In this document: in pieces, positions 17,788 to 26,765 of the stretch
Numbering within the stretch: the first letter of the stretch is position 1
How the letters are laid out: every line of letters begins with the position of its first letter
Assembly (NCBI RefSeq): GCF_001469215.1
Contig: NZ_LOFH01000015.1
Span: 1 to 64,000 of the forward strand
Source of the DNA: Pseudoalteromonas sp. H105
GTDB taxonomy: Bacteria; Pseudomonadota; Gammaproteobacteria; Enterobacterales; Alteromonadaceae
Reading direction: 5' to 3'
DNA length: 64,000 nucleotides
Translations under genes and position numbers: made by a program
The notes under the pieces: model-generated
Seen by the model: the letters and a program-made list of their open reading frames with translations, nothing else
The model's database searches: none
Told to the model about the DNA's origin: nothing

Positions 17788-17823
17788 ATGCGTTATATGG
17801 TTATCATATAGCGCATTTTTTAT
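17788..17823. terminator. bidirectional terminator
   Basis: ATGCGTTATATG (17788-17799) pairs with CATATAGCGCAT (17805-17816) with one G-U pair around a 5-base loop. A T run follows on the plus strand, and A residues precede it for the opposite strand. It separates two convergent genes. Confidence 0.85.
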
Positions 17824-19041
17824 TTAGCGGGTTTCAATAGCCTGCTTCATCGTAATATTACGTCCCCCTAAATAGCCAAAGATTGCACAGAGTGCACTTG
17901 CTACAGTACACAACCACAATGTGGTCGCCCAGTTTCCAAAATAACTATGCAATGCCCCCGCAATAAGTGGCCCTGAGGCCGCGAGCAAATAACCTATACA
18001 CTGTGCCATACCAGAAAGCGACGTCGCTTGTTGTGCATTATGAGTACGTAAACTAATAAACGACAAACCTAAGATAAAGCACGCACCTGAACAAAAGCCT
18101 AATGTAACTGTCCACAGGGCAGCAAACTCAGGGAAATAAAGCAGTCCAAGTGAGCATATTGCGGCTATTGATGCCAATAAGCTAGTTAAAATACGTTGAT
18201 CGTTTAGTTTTGCTAGCAGTGGGATTAAGATAATGCCAGGGACTGCAGATGCTATCTGAAATGCTCCCTGCAGAGCACCAGCATGTTGAGCTGTGTGGCC
18301 AGCTTCAAGTAAAATGCTTGGCAACCAGCCAATTATGATATAAGTAAAAAATGAGTTTAAGCCCAGTAGTAAAGTAATTTGCCAAGCAAGTGCCTCTTGC
18401 CAAACCCTGTTGTTATGAGCACTCGTTAGTAAATCTTTGGTGGGTCTAGTGTGCGATTTTAATTGGGGTAACCAAATAATAATGCTAAGTATAGTGAGTA
18501 GCCCATAACAGGCTAAAGCGACTTGCCAACCAATATTTTTATACTCAGCTAATGGAATAATTAATGCTGAGTAACAGCCACCAAAAATCCCCATTGCCAG
18601 TACATAAGTAGATGTCATCACCGCCACTTTATGGGGGAAATCGCGTTTAATTAAGCTCGGTAGCAACACATTACCTATCGCAATACCGATGCCAATGATC
18701 GCTGTGCCTAAATATAGCATAGTGGCAGAGTCAATTAACCGTGATGCCAGACCAAGTCCAATTAGAATGAGTGCAATAAATAATGAGATTTCTAAGCCTT
18801 GTTTTTTAGCGATACTTGTTGCCATTGGACTAGCCAGTGCAAAAGCAATTAATGGTAACGTTGTCAGCATACCTGCTTGTGAGGGAGTTAAGTTAAAGCT
18901 AAAAATAATGTTATCAAGAACGGGTGCAAGCCCAGTAACCGGAGCACGCAAGTTTGCGGCAATACAGATGATGCCTAAAATTAAAATAACATAAGACAAG
19001 GCAGTACGTTTAATGGGAGTTGAATTCAAAATTAAAGTCAT
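17824..19041 (-). CDS. CynX/NimT-type MFS transporter
   Basis: A 405-residue major facilitator with about twelve membrane segments. The first helix ends IICIAANLRAPVTGLAPVLDNI; ANLRAPVTxxxP is characteristic of the CynX/NimT (cyanate permease-like) subfamily. SSLVA-type loops and the conserved QAGMLTTLPLIAFALASP follow. E. coli relatives move cyanate or export nitroimidazoles; the substrate here is open. The frame extends to TTG 19050, but ATG 19041 is taken because the TTG adds only three residues. No cyanase gene is nearby. Confidence 0.88.
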   Translation of the reverse strand: MTLILNSTPIKRTALSYVILILGIICIAANLRAPVTGLAPVLDNIIFSFNLTPSQAGMLTTLPLIAFALASPMATSIAKKQGLEISLFIALILIGLGLASRLIDSATMLYLGTAIIGIGIAIGNVLLPSLIKRDFPHKVAVMTSTYVLAMGIFGGCYSALIIPLAEYKNIGWQVALACYGLLTILSIIIWLPQLKSHTRPTKDLLTSAHNNRVWQEALAWQITLLLGLNSFFTYIIIGWLPSILLEAGHTAQHAGALQGAFQIASAVPGIILIPLLAKLNDQRILTSLLASIAAICSLGLLYFPEFAALWTVTLGFCSGACFILGLSFISLRTHNAQQATSLSGMAQCIGYLLAASGPLIAGALHSYFGNWATTLWLCTVASALCAIFGYLGGRNITMKQAIETR

Positions 19042-19405
19042 CAATAACAAAGAGGGGCGCGATTATAGCCTAGGCTATCCTTGCATAGATATAAAATAGG
19101 ATGAGTCGGCATTTCATAAAATACCTAACCCATTAATTAAAGCCGCAGCACCTGAATTTACTGACTTTACTGACTTTAATAGGCTGTAATAAATGTTTGT
19201 TAGGGGGCGTAATCAAAACTAAGGTTAGTTTTAACTACATTGACCCAGCAGCGAGGACAAGCCGATAAAATGCTAAATGTAGCGCAAACTACCGTGTATA
19301 AAAAGCCCGCTAAAGGGGCGCTCAACCGTGCACCTAGATTAAAGGCGCACTTAGAGATATAAAATAAAACCCTATTAATAAAAGGGAGCTAAGGCCACAG
19401 GCTTA
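19042..19405. other. gap with no confirmed gene
   Basis: I see no standard gene. On the plus strand the frame at 19213-19362 stays open for 49 codons, including an in-frame ATG and a VAQTTVYKK stretch that looks slightly like a helix-turn-helix. It has no good ribosome-binding site and may be chance. The promoter of the leftward CynX-type gene should be near 19060-19100. Confidence 0.35.
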
Positions 19406-21460
19406 TTACCAAGCATAACTTGCTGAAAACATCACGTTACGTTGTCTGCCGGGGAAATAACGATCCCCACTGAAACCTGTATAATCGGCACGTTCTGCAT
19501 AAGCGATATTGGTTAGGTTGTTAATTCGCGCGGTAAGTTTAAGTTGCTCAGTGAGCTGCAAAGCGCCACGTAAATTTAGTAAGTCATGGCCATCATAGCT
19601 GTGAAGGTTTTCAGGATCGGTAAAATAATCACTAACATGATGCCATTCAATTGCAACAAGGGAGTTATCATTGATTTGCCAGTTAGCCTGTAGGTTAACG
19701 ATATTACGTGGCGCGGTGTCTACGTCATTCCCATTAATGTTTACACCGGATAATACACGGTCATAGTTGTATGTATGCTTGGCATGGCTTGCTGCAATGC
19801 TAAGCTGTAAAGATTGAGTTAGTTGATAGTCTAGCTCTAGCTCAATGCCGCGGTGTTGAGTTTGCCCGTCATTAATTGTAAAAAAGTCACTGTCGCGAAA
19901 AATGACGTTTTCTTTATCCATAGCATAGGCAGACACTACATAGTGCAATTGTTGATATTGACCTTTGAGGCCTAGCTCAAGGTTGTCTGCTGTTTCAGAT
20001 TCTAGATCAGCCACTTGTTGTTCGCGCTGGAGCTGATAAAGCTCGGCAGCTTGTGGAGCGCGATAACCGCGGGAAAGGTTTGCGTATAAATAGTTATCGA
20101 CAGTTAGTTGGTAACTCAAGCCTAATTTGGGTGATGTATTGGTAAAGGTATTCTCATCACTGGGTGGGCGAGAGTAACGACATCCGCCAAACCCACATTC
20201 GCTGCCATTTTCAGCGGTGCGCCCTGCAAGCATGTTATTGGTATAGTCGTAATTGAGTCGTTCAAAGCGAGCACCTAGGCTGACATTCAGTTGTTGCCAT
20301 TGCCAATCAATACTAATAAATGGCGCAATCAGCGTGCTATTTACATCGTAATCGTAATGTTTGCCTTGCGGCACAGTCGCAACTAAAAACGCAGAGCCTT
20401 GGGTTGGCTTGTCTTGGTATTGCAGGTAGTCAGCGCGAGAATATTCGCTGTCTAAGCCTACGTTAACAGTCAGTTCATTCGAGTAGCTATGTTGCCAAAG
20501 TGACTGTACTCCAACGCCATTTTGGCTATTTTCTTCAAGCGGTGTACCCGGTAAAAAATGCTTGAAAAAGGTCATGCTTTGTTTACGCATATAGGGGGTT
20601 ATGGTGATTGTATCGATTTGTGTTTGCCACTGTGCTTTTGACCAAACCCTAAAAGAGCGGGCTTTTCTAAATGCGTCAGGGTTAAAGTTTTGTTGGGCTA
20701 TTGCTTCTTCTTTATAGCTTTCGAAACCGGTTATAAAGCCCGCTGTTTGTTGGTCTAGGTGGGTATAACTCAGTCCTGTATTAATAGACCAGTCATCATT
20801 TAAGTAGCGATGGCGTAGGTTGAGTTTTTCTTGGTTTACGCTCTCATCATCACGGTAACCGGTATCGCGCGTAACACTGGCGTTGATTCCAACTCCTTGA
20901 ACACCTAAATCTTTCCCACTACGCAGTTTTAAACGGCTGTAACCGTAAGAGCCTAAATCAACTCCTAGTAAATGTTCATCGTAAGTGGTATCTGGCGTAA
21001 TGACATTAATAACCCCATGCACTGCATTTGAACCATAAAGGGCTGAGCCTGGGCCTTTTAACACTTCTATACGTTCGGCCATTTCGGTGTGAGCTTCAAA
21101 TAATTCGTTAATATTACAAAAACCAGCCGCACGCAGTGGAATGCCATCTTCAGCGGTCAAAATACCACCGCAGGCGCCAGCACCAGATAGCACCGGTGAG
21201 CGCAGCGCGGGCAAGTATTCTTGACCATTACCGTGTTGTACATTTGCGCCAGCAATTTGTTTTAACACTTGCTCAATGTGAGTGGGGGCAATTAAATCCA
21301 GCTCTGCTTGGGTGATGCTGCTGACAACTAAGGGGAGAGGATCGGCACTTACCTGCGACCGAGATGCTGTTGTCGTGATGCGTTCAATATTGTTTTGTGC
21401 AGCAAAAGAATCACTGGCTGCTGTAAAAATTAGCGTTGAACACAGTATTCGAAAAAGCAT
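19406..21460 (-). CDS. TonB-dependent outer-membrane receptor
   Basis: A 684-residue receptor. The first about 20 residues form a signal peptide ending near DSFA. The plug domain (about 25-160) has RITTTASRSQ as a likely TonB box region and the usual ERIEVLKGPGSALYGSNAVHGVINVIT. An unusual segment, SGAGACGGILTAEDGIPL with a later GFCNI, places two cysteines in the plug, perhaps a disulphide. The remaining 500 residues are barrel strands, ending in VMFSASYAW with an aromatic last residue. It resembles CirA/FepA-like importers, but the ligand (siderophore, vitamin or sugar) cannot be told. No clear Fur box or cobalamin riboswitch was seen upstream. A lipoprotein gene lies just upstream on the same strand. 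Confidence 0.92.
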   Translation of the reverse strand: MLFRILCSTLIFTAASDSFAAQNNIERITTTASRSQVSADPLPLVVSSITQAELDLIAPTHIEQVLKQIAGANVQHGNGQEYLPALRSPVLSGAGACGGILTAEDGIPLRAAGFCNINELFEAHTEMAERIEVLKGPGSALYGSNAVHGVINVITPDTTYDEHLLGVDLGSYGYSRLKLRSGKDLGVQGVGINASVTRDTGYRDDESVNQEKLNLRHRYLNDDWSINTGLSYTHLDQQTAGFITGFESYKEEAIAQQNFNPDAFRKARSFRVWSKAQWQTQIDTITITPYMRKQSMTFFKHFLPGTPLEENSQNGVGVQSLWQHSYSNELTVNVGLDSEYSRADYLQYQDKPTQGSAFLVATVPQGKHYDYDVNSTLIAPFISIDWQWQQLNVSLGARFERLNYDYTNNMLAGRTAENGSECGFGGCRYSRPPSDENTFTNTSPKLGLSYQLTVDNYLYANLSRGYRAPQAAELYQLQREQQVADLESETADNLELGLKGQYQQLHYVVSAYAMDKENVIFRDSDFFTINDGQTQHRGIELELDYQLTQSLQLSIAASHAKHTYNYDRVLSGVNINGNDVDTAPRNIVNLQANWQINDNSLVAIEWHHVSDYFTDPENLHSYDGHDLLNLRGALQLTEQLKLTARINNLTNIAYAERADYTGFSGDRYFPGRQRNVMFSASYAW

Positions 21461-21485
21461 ATAAGCCCTTTATCTTATCTAATTC

Positions 21486-21508
21486 AAAAGGGCAGGATAT
21501 AGCCTTTT
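21486..21508 (-). terminator. weak hairpin between lipoprotein and TonB receptor genes
   Basis: On the minus strand AAAAGGC and GCCCTTTT can pair with one bulge, with TTTT at the end. It sits after the lipoprotein stop and before the receptor start, so it could reduce readthrough. A second palindrome, GCTAAA/TTTAGC (21517-21530), overlaps the lipoprotein stop codon. Confidence 0.35.
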
Positions 21509-21525
21509 AGGCGAATGCTAAAACT

Positions 21526-22380
21526 TTAGCGATGAACGACGTTTGATGCACTTTTAAAAAAGCGGGTGTGTTGGCGGTATTTTGAAATAAAACCACCAGC
21601 AAGTAGTGCTAACAGCCAAAAAACACTGCCTGAACTCGTGCCATTTTTATGGTTTACGTTTGCTATTTTTTCTTCTCTTACTCGGTTTTTAAATGAGCCA
21701 AGTTCAGCATCTAAATTTACTATCATGTCATCTACGGCTAGATTAAAGCTGCTGCTTGATTGATCGTTCAAAGTATCGTCAATACCGATGGCCGTGCTGC
21801 GCTGATCAACCTTATTAATTCCGGGTGCTCGAAACAGCATTTTTTTACTTTTCACATCAAAAACCGCGGTATCTACAAAGGTTTGAACCGTATTTTCGTT
21901 ACCAGGTATAACATACAAGCCAACAATAGTGAGGTATAAAAAAGCGGCATTATTCTCTAGTGTTTGCGACACTTGGTCGTACGACACCAGTGCCATTATA
22001 TCAACATCATATAATCGAGATACTTGATCAAGGGTTGTAAATCCCTGACCACCTTTTAAGTAACTGCTTGGAATAATCTCAATGCGGTCGATATAGTCGT
22101 ATTGCAAAAACTGCTTTTTTACTTTTTCAAGCAACGCAATTTCTTCATTACTGTGAATACCTGAATCGTATTGGTTTGGAATAAACGCAATGCCTACGGT
22201 AGCAGGTAAGTTTAGAGTAGGAATGCTTGGTTGATGCTCTTGACGGCTTTGTTCGTCAGGGTATAGAAAGTCCACGAGACTACTTGACCGTGTTTTTTGA
22301 TTCGCATTTTGACTAAGCATACTGCTACAGCCTGCCAGAGAGACGATAACGAATACTAAAATCAGTTGGAGCGTTTTCAT
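21526..22380 (-). CDS. rhombotarget-like lipoprotein
   Basis: A 284-residue protein. ATG 22380 is chosen because GGGAA precedes it closely; the frame runs further to 22431. The N-terminus is a lipoprotein signal (ILVFVIVSLAGCSS). The body has no domain I can name beyond resemblance to the rhombotarget lipoprotein family (TIGR04179). The C-terminus has a short Gly/Ser patch (NGTSSGSVF), a hydrophobic stretch (WLLALLAGGFIS) and a basic end (KYRQHTR), the layout of GlyGly-CTERM tails that are cut by rhombosortase. The double glycine is imperfect here. If real, the protein is anchored at one end by lipid and processed at the other. No rhombosortase gene is in the window. Confidence 0.7.
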   Translation of the reverse strand: MKTLQLILVFVIVSLAGCSSMLSQNANQKTRSSSLVDFLYPDEQSRQEHQPSIPTLNLPATVGIAFIPNQYDSGIHSNEEIALLEKVKKQFLQYDYIDRIEIIPSSYLKGGQGFTTLDQVSRLYDVDIMALVSYDQVSQTLENNAAFLYLTIVGLYVIPGNENTVQTFVDTAVFDVKSKKMLFRAPGINKVDQRSTAIGIDDTLNDQSSSSFNLAVDDMIVNLDAELGSFKNRVREEKIANVNHKNGTSSGSVFWLLALLAGGFISKYRQHTRFFKSASNVVHR

Positions 22381-22440
22381 ATTATTCCCTATTATTAAGT
22401 GATCCGATGAGTTTGAACAGCAAATAACCAAAAAGTTCTA

Positions 22441-24021
22441 TTATGGTTCATTTAATGTCAGAGTTGTTGTTATTGTCGTTTGTTTTACAAACACTTCATC
22501 ATGGCTAACCAAAATAACACTACCAATAAAATCGGCAAGGCTTTTAGCAAGGTGTCGCTTATTATCGAGATCCAAATGGTTGTCGGGTTCATCCAGAAGC
22601 AACAAATGACTGCTGGCATTTTGTTTGGCTATCAGCATCGCTAATTGCATTTTTTCACCCCCGCTTAGTCGAGCGACCTGACGATAAACGGCATCTCCTT
22701 TAAATCCTATGTTTGCCAGTACGTTTCGTATTACTTGGGGTTTAAGGTCGCAATGCAGCTGAACTGCATCCATTAAACTTTGTGAGGGAATTAAAAAAGA
22801 ACATTGTTGATCAATGTAAAGTACCTGACTGTTTAGATGAATAGCCGGATTAATACGCGTTTGCACTGAATCATTTATGGCCCTTAATAAGGTTGATTTA
22901 CCTGAGCCATTGGGGCCGTTTACATGCAGTTTGTTGCCACTGAGTACCTGCAATGTTATGGGGTTGCTGCGGTTTATGCGTGCTGAGCAAAGTTTATCAA
23001 TGAACAGCAGGCGTTTTTTGCTGGTGGATTGAGTGAATGTTAGGTTGCTCTCAATCTTGTGGGGTTGTCGTTGTTTAAGGGCACGTTGCTGCTGTGCGAG
23101 GGTATTGCGCTTTGTCGATGCTAAGCGCGCATTAGCTCCTTTACGTGCCTGTGCCTTATTTTTATTAAAATCGAGCATGACCTTAGCTTGGCTGTCACTT
23201 TGACGGTGTTTATTGCCTTGTGCGGCACGTTGTTGCGCTTTTTCATGATTAACTTGAGTTTGCTGCTGGTGTTTTTTTTGCTCTTTGGCTAAGTGATGTA
23301 TTTGTTTTGAGAGTGCTGTTTGCTGCAGTATTTTTCGCTGGCAAAAATGCTGGTAGTTCCCCGTTTCGTAATGGCAGCCAAGGTGATTAAGTTCAATGGT
23401 CGCATGACACTCATTAAGTAATTGGCGATCATGACTGACGATAAGCACTTGCCCTGAAAATTGACGCAACTGGGTTATTAACCATTGTTTTGCTGCTTTA
23501 TCCAAATGATTTGTAGGCTCATCTAAAATTAATAAATCAGGCTGAGCTCTCAGTGCGCTATAAAGTGTTAGGCAGCGTTGTTGTCCAGGACTTAACTGGT
23601 TAATCGGTGTGTTAAGAGGAGCCCTTATGCCTATGCTATATAACTGTTGTTGGTAATATTGCTCACATTGCCAATCGTCAGCAATTAGGTCAAAGTCAGC
23701 CTCTGTTGAAGCCCCTTGGTTCACGCGCATCAGTGCAGCCAGCTTGTTGTCTACGCCTAAGGCTTTTGCAATAGTTGGAATGGGGTCTGTTGTTTGGTTA
23801 TTTAATTGTTGCGAAACCAGTAATGTTGTTCCCGGGAAATGAATATGCCCTTTAGAGGGTTGTTGATGACCCGCTATTATATTCACTAATATGGATTTTC
23901 CACTGCCATTAGCACCAATTAATGCGGTGAGCTTTTCAGAGATTGAAATGCTAAGTTGTTTAAACTGTGTGTGGCCATCAAGGTGTTGATAGCTTAAGTT
24001 GTGAATGTGTAGTGTATGCAT
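22441..24021 (-). CDS. ABC-F family ATPase
   Basis: A 526-residue cytosolic protein with two ATP-binding cassettes and no membrane part. Cassette one has GANGSGKS, signature LSPGQQ and LLILDEPTNHLD. Cassette two has GPNGSGKS, LSGGEK and LLLLDEPDNHLD. A basic linker of about 100 residues between them (rich in K, Q and R, with KAQARKGANAR) matches the ribosome-facing P-site interaction motif region of ABC-F translation factors. The first signature has Pro in place of the second Gly. These proteins bind the ribosomal E site and relieve stalls or protect from antibiotics. Which of these it does is not visible. It lies 60 bases upstream of the lipoprotein gene on the same strand. Confidence 0.88.
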   Translation of the reverse strand: MHTLHIHNLSYQHLDGHTQFKQLSISISEKLTALIGANGSGKSILVNIIAGHQQPSKGHIHFPGTTLLVSQQLNNQTTDPIPTIAKALGVDNKLAALMRVNQGASTEADFDLIADDWQCEQYYQQQLYSIGIRAPLNTPINQLSPGQQRCLTLYSALRAQPDLLILDEPTNHLDKAAKQWLITQLRQFSGQVLIVSHDRQLLNECHATIELNHLGCHYETGNYQHFCQRKILQQTALSKQIHHLAKEQKKHQQQTQVNHEKAQQRAAQGNKHRQSDSQAKVMLDFNKNKAQARKGANARLASTKRNTLAQQQRALKQRQPHKIESNLTFTQSTSKKRLLFIDKLCSARINRSNPITLQVLSGNKLHVNGPNGSGKSTLLRAINDSVQTRINPAIHLNSQVLYIDQQCSFLIPSQSLMDAVQLHCDLKPQVIRNVLANIGFKGDAVYRQVARLSGGEKMQLAMLIAKQNASSHLLLLDEPDNHLDLDNKRHLAKSLADFIGSVILVSHDEVFVKQTTITTTLTLNEP

Positions 24022-24466
24022 AATGCCTCTGATGTGAGCAGGGCATGGCGCGCAAAGTGTTTAAAATAACTTGATAAAAGCAACAGTATTGCTGATAAAT
24101 GACGAATTTTGCGCCCACTAACCCCATAAATTCAAAATAAAACGAATTTCAACAGGTGTTAGTTATTCATCGTAGCGCAAACTCCAATAACAAAGGTGAA
24201 TGGGTATTATACAAATATAGGAGGATTTGTCTGCCTTTGCACTTTTATAACCTTATTTTAATTGAAGTGCAGTCTACATCTTGTGTAATTAAGTACAGTG
24301 AGGCTTTTAAGTTTCTCTTTGTTTATGTGGTGAAGATTTTTGTTGCTTTCATTTTTTTTGCTAAACTTTACTGCCATTTTACTAAAAATTATCAATCCCA
24401 TACGAAAATGTGTAGGCTGACTATTGATTCTACTTATATTTTAGCTTGTCTGAAAAGGATTGTTGC
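24022..24466. other. divergent gap without a supported gene
   Basis: This AT-rich stretch separates divergent genes and should hold both promoters. A plus-strand frame opens from GTG 24156 and continues to 24473, but its composition is T-rich, it overlaps the next gene in another frame and it resembles no family, so I treat it as chance. Confidence 0.4.
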
Positions 24467-25561
24467 ATGTTAATTACGCTGTTTTGTATGTTGAGTGTCT
24501 TGCTCTTCGTGACGCTTTTACCTGTGTCTTACAGCCAACATTATTTAATTCGTAGTTGTGATTTTATTCGTTTACAGGTTTTTTATCTTGCGCTAGGAGG
24601 ATTGTGTTTAAGCATTTATTTTGCTGTTAATACGCTATCACCATTGGTCTTATTATCGCTAATTATGGCCAGCGTGATTTTACTTATTCAAGGGAAATGG
24701 ATATACCCTTATACATGGCTGGCTAAAAAAGAGGTTGTACGAAGCCCCGCAGGCAGTGAGCACAGTCTTCGTATTATGTCGGCTAATGTGTTGATGTCGA
24801 ATACCAGCTATCAAAATTTAATCGATTTAGTCAATGATAACCAACCCGATATATTGATCACGCTTGAATCTGATAGTAATTGGCAGCAACAACTCTCTAT
24901 TCTCGAAGATGATTACCCCTATACTATATTCTGCCCTAAAGATAACCGCTATGGCATACACGTATACAGCAAATGCAAGGTATTAAAGCAGCAGATTTGC
25001 GAACTGGTTGAGGCGGATATTCCTTCCATACATATCTTGTTTGAGACCGCGCAAGGGCTTGTAATGCAAGGGCACTTTATTCACCCCGCGCCACCTAGTC
25101 CAACAGAAGAAGACACCTCAAGGCCGCGCGATACCGAACTGATTTTACTCGCTAAAGCATTAAAAAATAATACTCGGCCGACGATTGTCGCAGGAGATTT
25201 AAACGATGTTGCTTGGTCTAGAAGCACACGGTTATTTATGGAAATAAGTGACCTGTTAGACCCACGAAAGGGGCGAGGCTTTTTTAATACTTTTCATGCT
25301 GGTTATTTCTTTATGCGTTGGCCACTTGATCATTTATTTCATAGTCACGGCTTTACGGTTAAACGGATTAAACGTTTAGCCAAATATGGTTCAGATCATT
25401 TTGCGCTGTTAACTGAGTTAGTGCATAAGCCCGTTAATAGTAATCAGCAGTTAGATGATGATATGGACATCCAGCAAGCTGTAAACAAATTGCAAATGGA
25501 TAATACGTCGCATCAATCAGTGCCTATGTTTGAAGATAAGAAAAATAAAGAGTTACTTTAA
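24467..25561 (+). CDS. membrane-anchored endonuclease/exonuclease/phosphatase family protein
   Basis: A 364-residue protein. ATG 24467 has AAAAGG 8 to 13 bases upstream. Three hydrophobic segments occupy about residues 1-90, then a cytosolic or periplasmic EEP domain: RIMSANVLMSN (N of the metal site), LITLESDSNW (catalytic Glu), GHFIHPAPPSP (H-x-x-P), TIVAGDLNDVAWS (GDxND) and KYGSDHFALL (SDH). This is the layout of YafD-like proteins and related DNase-I-fold phosphodiesterases. Substrate may be nucleic acid, phosphoinositide-like lipid or other phosphoesters. The last 50 residues are acidic and probably disordered. Confidence 0.85.
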   Translation: MLITLFCMLSVLLFVTLLPVSYSQHYLIRSCDFIRLQVFYLALGGLCLSIYFAVNTLSPLVLLSLIMASVILLIQGKWIYPYTWLAKKEVVRSPAGSEHSLRIMSANVLMSNTSYQNLIDLVNDNQPDILITLESDSNWQQQLSILEDDYPYTIFCPKDNRYGIHVYSKCKVLKQQICELVEADIPSIHILFETAQGLVMQGHFIHPAPPSPTEEDTSRPRDTELILLAKALKNNTRPTIVAGDLNDVAWSRSTRLFMEISDLLDPRKGRGFFNTFHAGYFFMRWPLDHLFHSHGFTVKRIKRLAKYGSDHFALLTELVHKPVNSNQQLDDDMDIQQAVNKLQMDNTSHQSVPMFEDKKNKELL

Positions 25562-25672
25562 AAACAGTATTTTAGTGAGTGAACGCATGACACTTATAGG
25601 CTGTACGCACGGATATTTAAAGTTTGATAGATAATAAATGCAAAGAAATAAAATAATTACAGGGAGTCAGTT

Positions 25673-26707
25673 ATGTCAACATTATTTAATACACGTTTTG
25701 CGTTAATTCAAGCACCGATGGCTGGTGTGCAAGATGCATTTTTAGCCAGTGCGGTGTGCAATGTTGGTGGGTTAGGTTCATTACCTTGTGCAATGTTTTC
25801 TAATGAACAACTTTTAAATCAGCTGCATACGTTAGTTAATTCTACAGAGCACCCTTATAACTTAAATTTTTTTTGCCACACCCCAGAAAACTACACTATG
25901 GCGCAAAAAAACCGATGGCATTCGTTATTAACACCGTATTTTGATGAGTATGGTGTGGATGAGTCAAAAATAGGAATGAACGCCTCGCGTAAGCCTATTG
26001 ATGATGAAATTATCGATTTAATAGCGCCTTTTAAACCACCTGTAGTGAGCTTTCATTTTGGTTTACCTAAGCCACATATGGTCAATAAAATAAAAGGGTG
26101 GGGTGCAAAAGTGATATCAAGTGCAACCACGGTTGATGAAGCTAAATGGCTCGTTGATCATGGGGCTGATGCCGTTATCGCGCAAGGACTTGAAGCGGGT
26201 GGTCATCGCGGCCACTTTTTAAAGAATGATGTGAGCCTGCAGTGTGGCGTAAAGCATTTAGTGGAGCAATGTGTTGCGCAGTTATCAATTCCTGTTATTG
26301 CCGCCGGAGGAATTACAACACCTGAAGGTGTGGGTGAACTACAGGCGTTAGGAATATCAGCAGTGCAAGTAGGGAGTGCTTATTTGTTGTGTGATGAAGC
26401 ACGAACATCGTCATTGCATAAAGCGGCTTTAAATAAATTTGCACAAAACGATACCGCATTGACGTCTGTATTTTCTGGGCGCGCCGCGCGGGGTATTTGT
26501 AATCGTGCAATGACTGAATTGGCAGAACATTCGATTCATGTCCCGCCATTTCCTTTTGCCAGCATCGCAATGACCGCACTCAGAACAGAAGCTGAAGCGC
26601 TCGGCGATAGTGACTTTTCACCATTGTGGTGTGGGCAAAATTTTATAGCTAGACCAAACCTTAACGCAGAACAAGTTACCATGTTACTTATGCAAGGCTG
26701 GCGTTAG
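25673..26707 (+). CDS. nitronate monooxygenase family protein
   Basis: A 344-residue FMN-binding TIM-barrel enzyme of the 2-nitropropane dioxygenase family. It starts with FALIQAPMAGVQDAFLASAVCNVGGLGSL, contains VIAQGLEAGGHRGHF with the conserved His, and later IPVIAAGGITTPEGV and SAVQVGSAYLL, the phosphate-binding loops for FMN. Class I enzymes oxidise alkyl nitronates such as propionate 3-nitronate and protect against them. AGGGAG lies 8 bases before ATG 25673. It appears to be a single-gene unit. Confidence 0.9.
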   Translation: MSTLFNTRFALIQAPMAGVQDAFLASAVCNVGGLGSLPCAMFSNEQLLNQLHTLVNSTEHPYNLNFFCHTPENYTMAQKNRWHSLLTPYFDEYGVDESKIGMNASRKPIDDEIIDLIAPFKPPVVSFHFGLPKPHMVNKIKGWGAKVISSATTVDEAKWLVDHGADAVIAQGLEAGGHRGHFLKNDVSLQCGVKHLVEQCVAQLSIPVIAAGGITTPEGVGELQALGISAVQVGSAYLLCDEARTSSLHKAALNKFAQNDTALTSVFSGRAARGICNRAMTELAEHSIHVPPFPFASIAMTALRTEAEALGDSDFSPLWCGQNFIARPNLNAEQVTMLLMQGWR

Positions 26708-26765
26708 AAATAGTATGGTGTAAGTTTATACTCACTTTCTTGTTTTACATTAAATATGAAAGTAA

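Noticed and set aside
19213-19362. 49-codon open frame with a slight helix-turn-helix look
   Set aside because: Too short, no ribosome-binding site, no family resemblance strong enough.
21461-21525. Fur box or cobalamin riboswitch before the TonB receptor
   Set aside because: Only a GATAAGATAAAG-like stretch is seen; no 19-base Fur dyad, and the gap is far too short for a cobalamin riboswitch.
24156-24473. 105-codon plus-strand frame in a divergent gap
   Set aside because: GTG start without a clear ribosome site, T-rich composition, overlap with the real gene at 24467 and no recognisable family.
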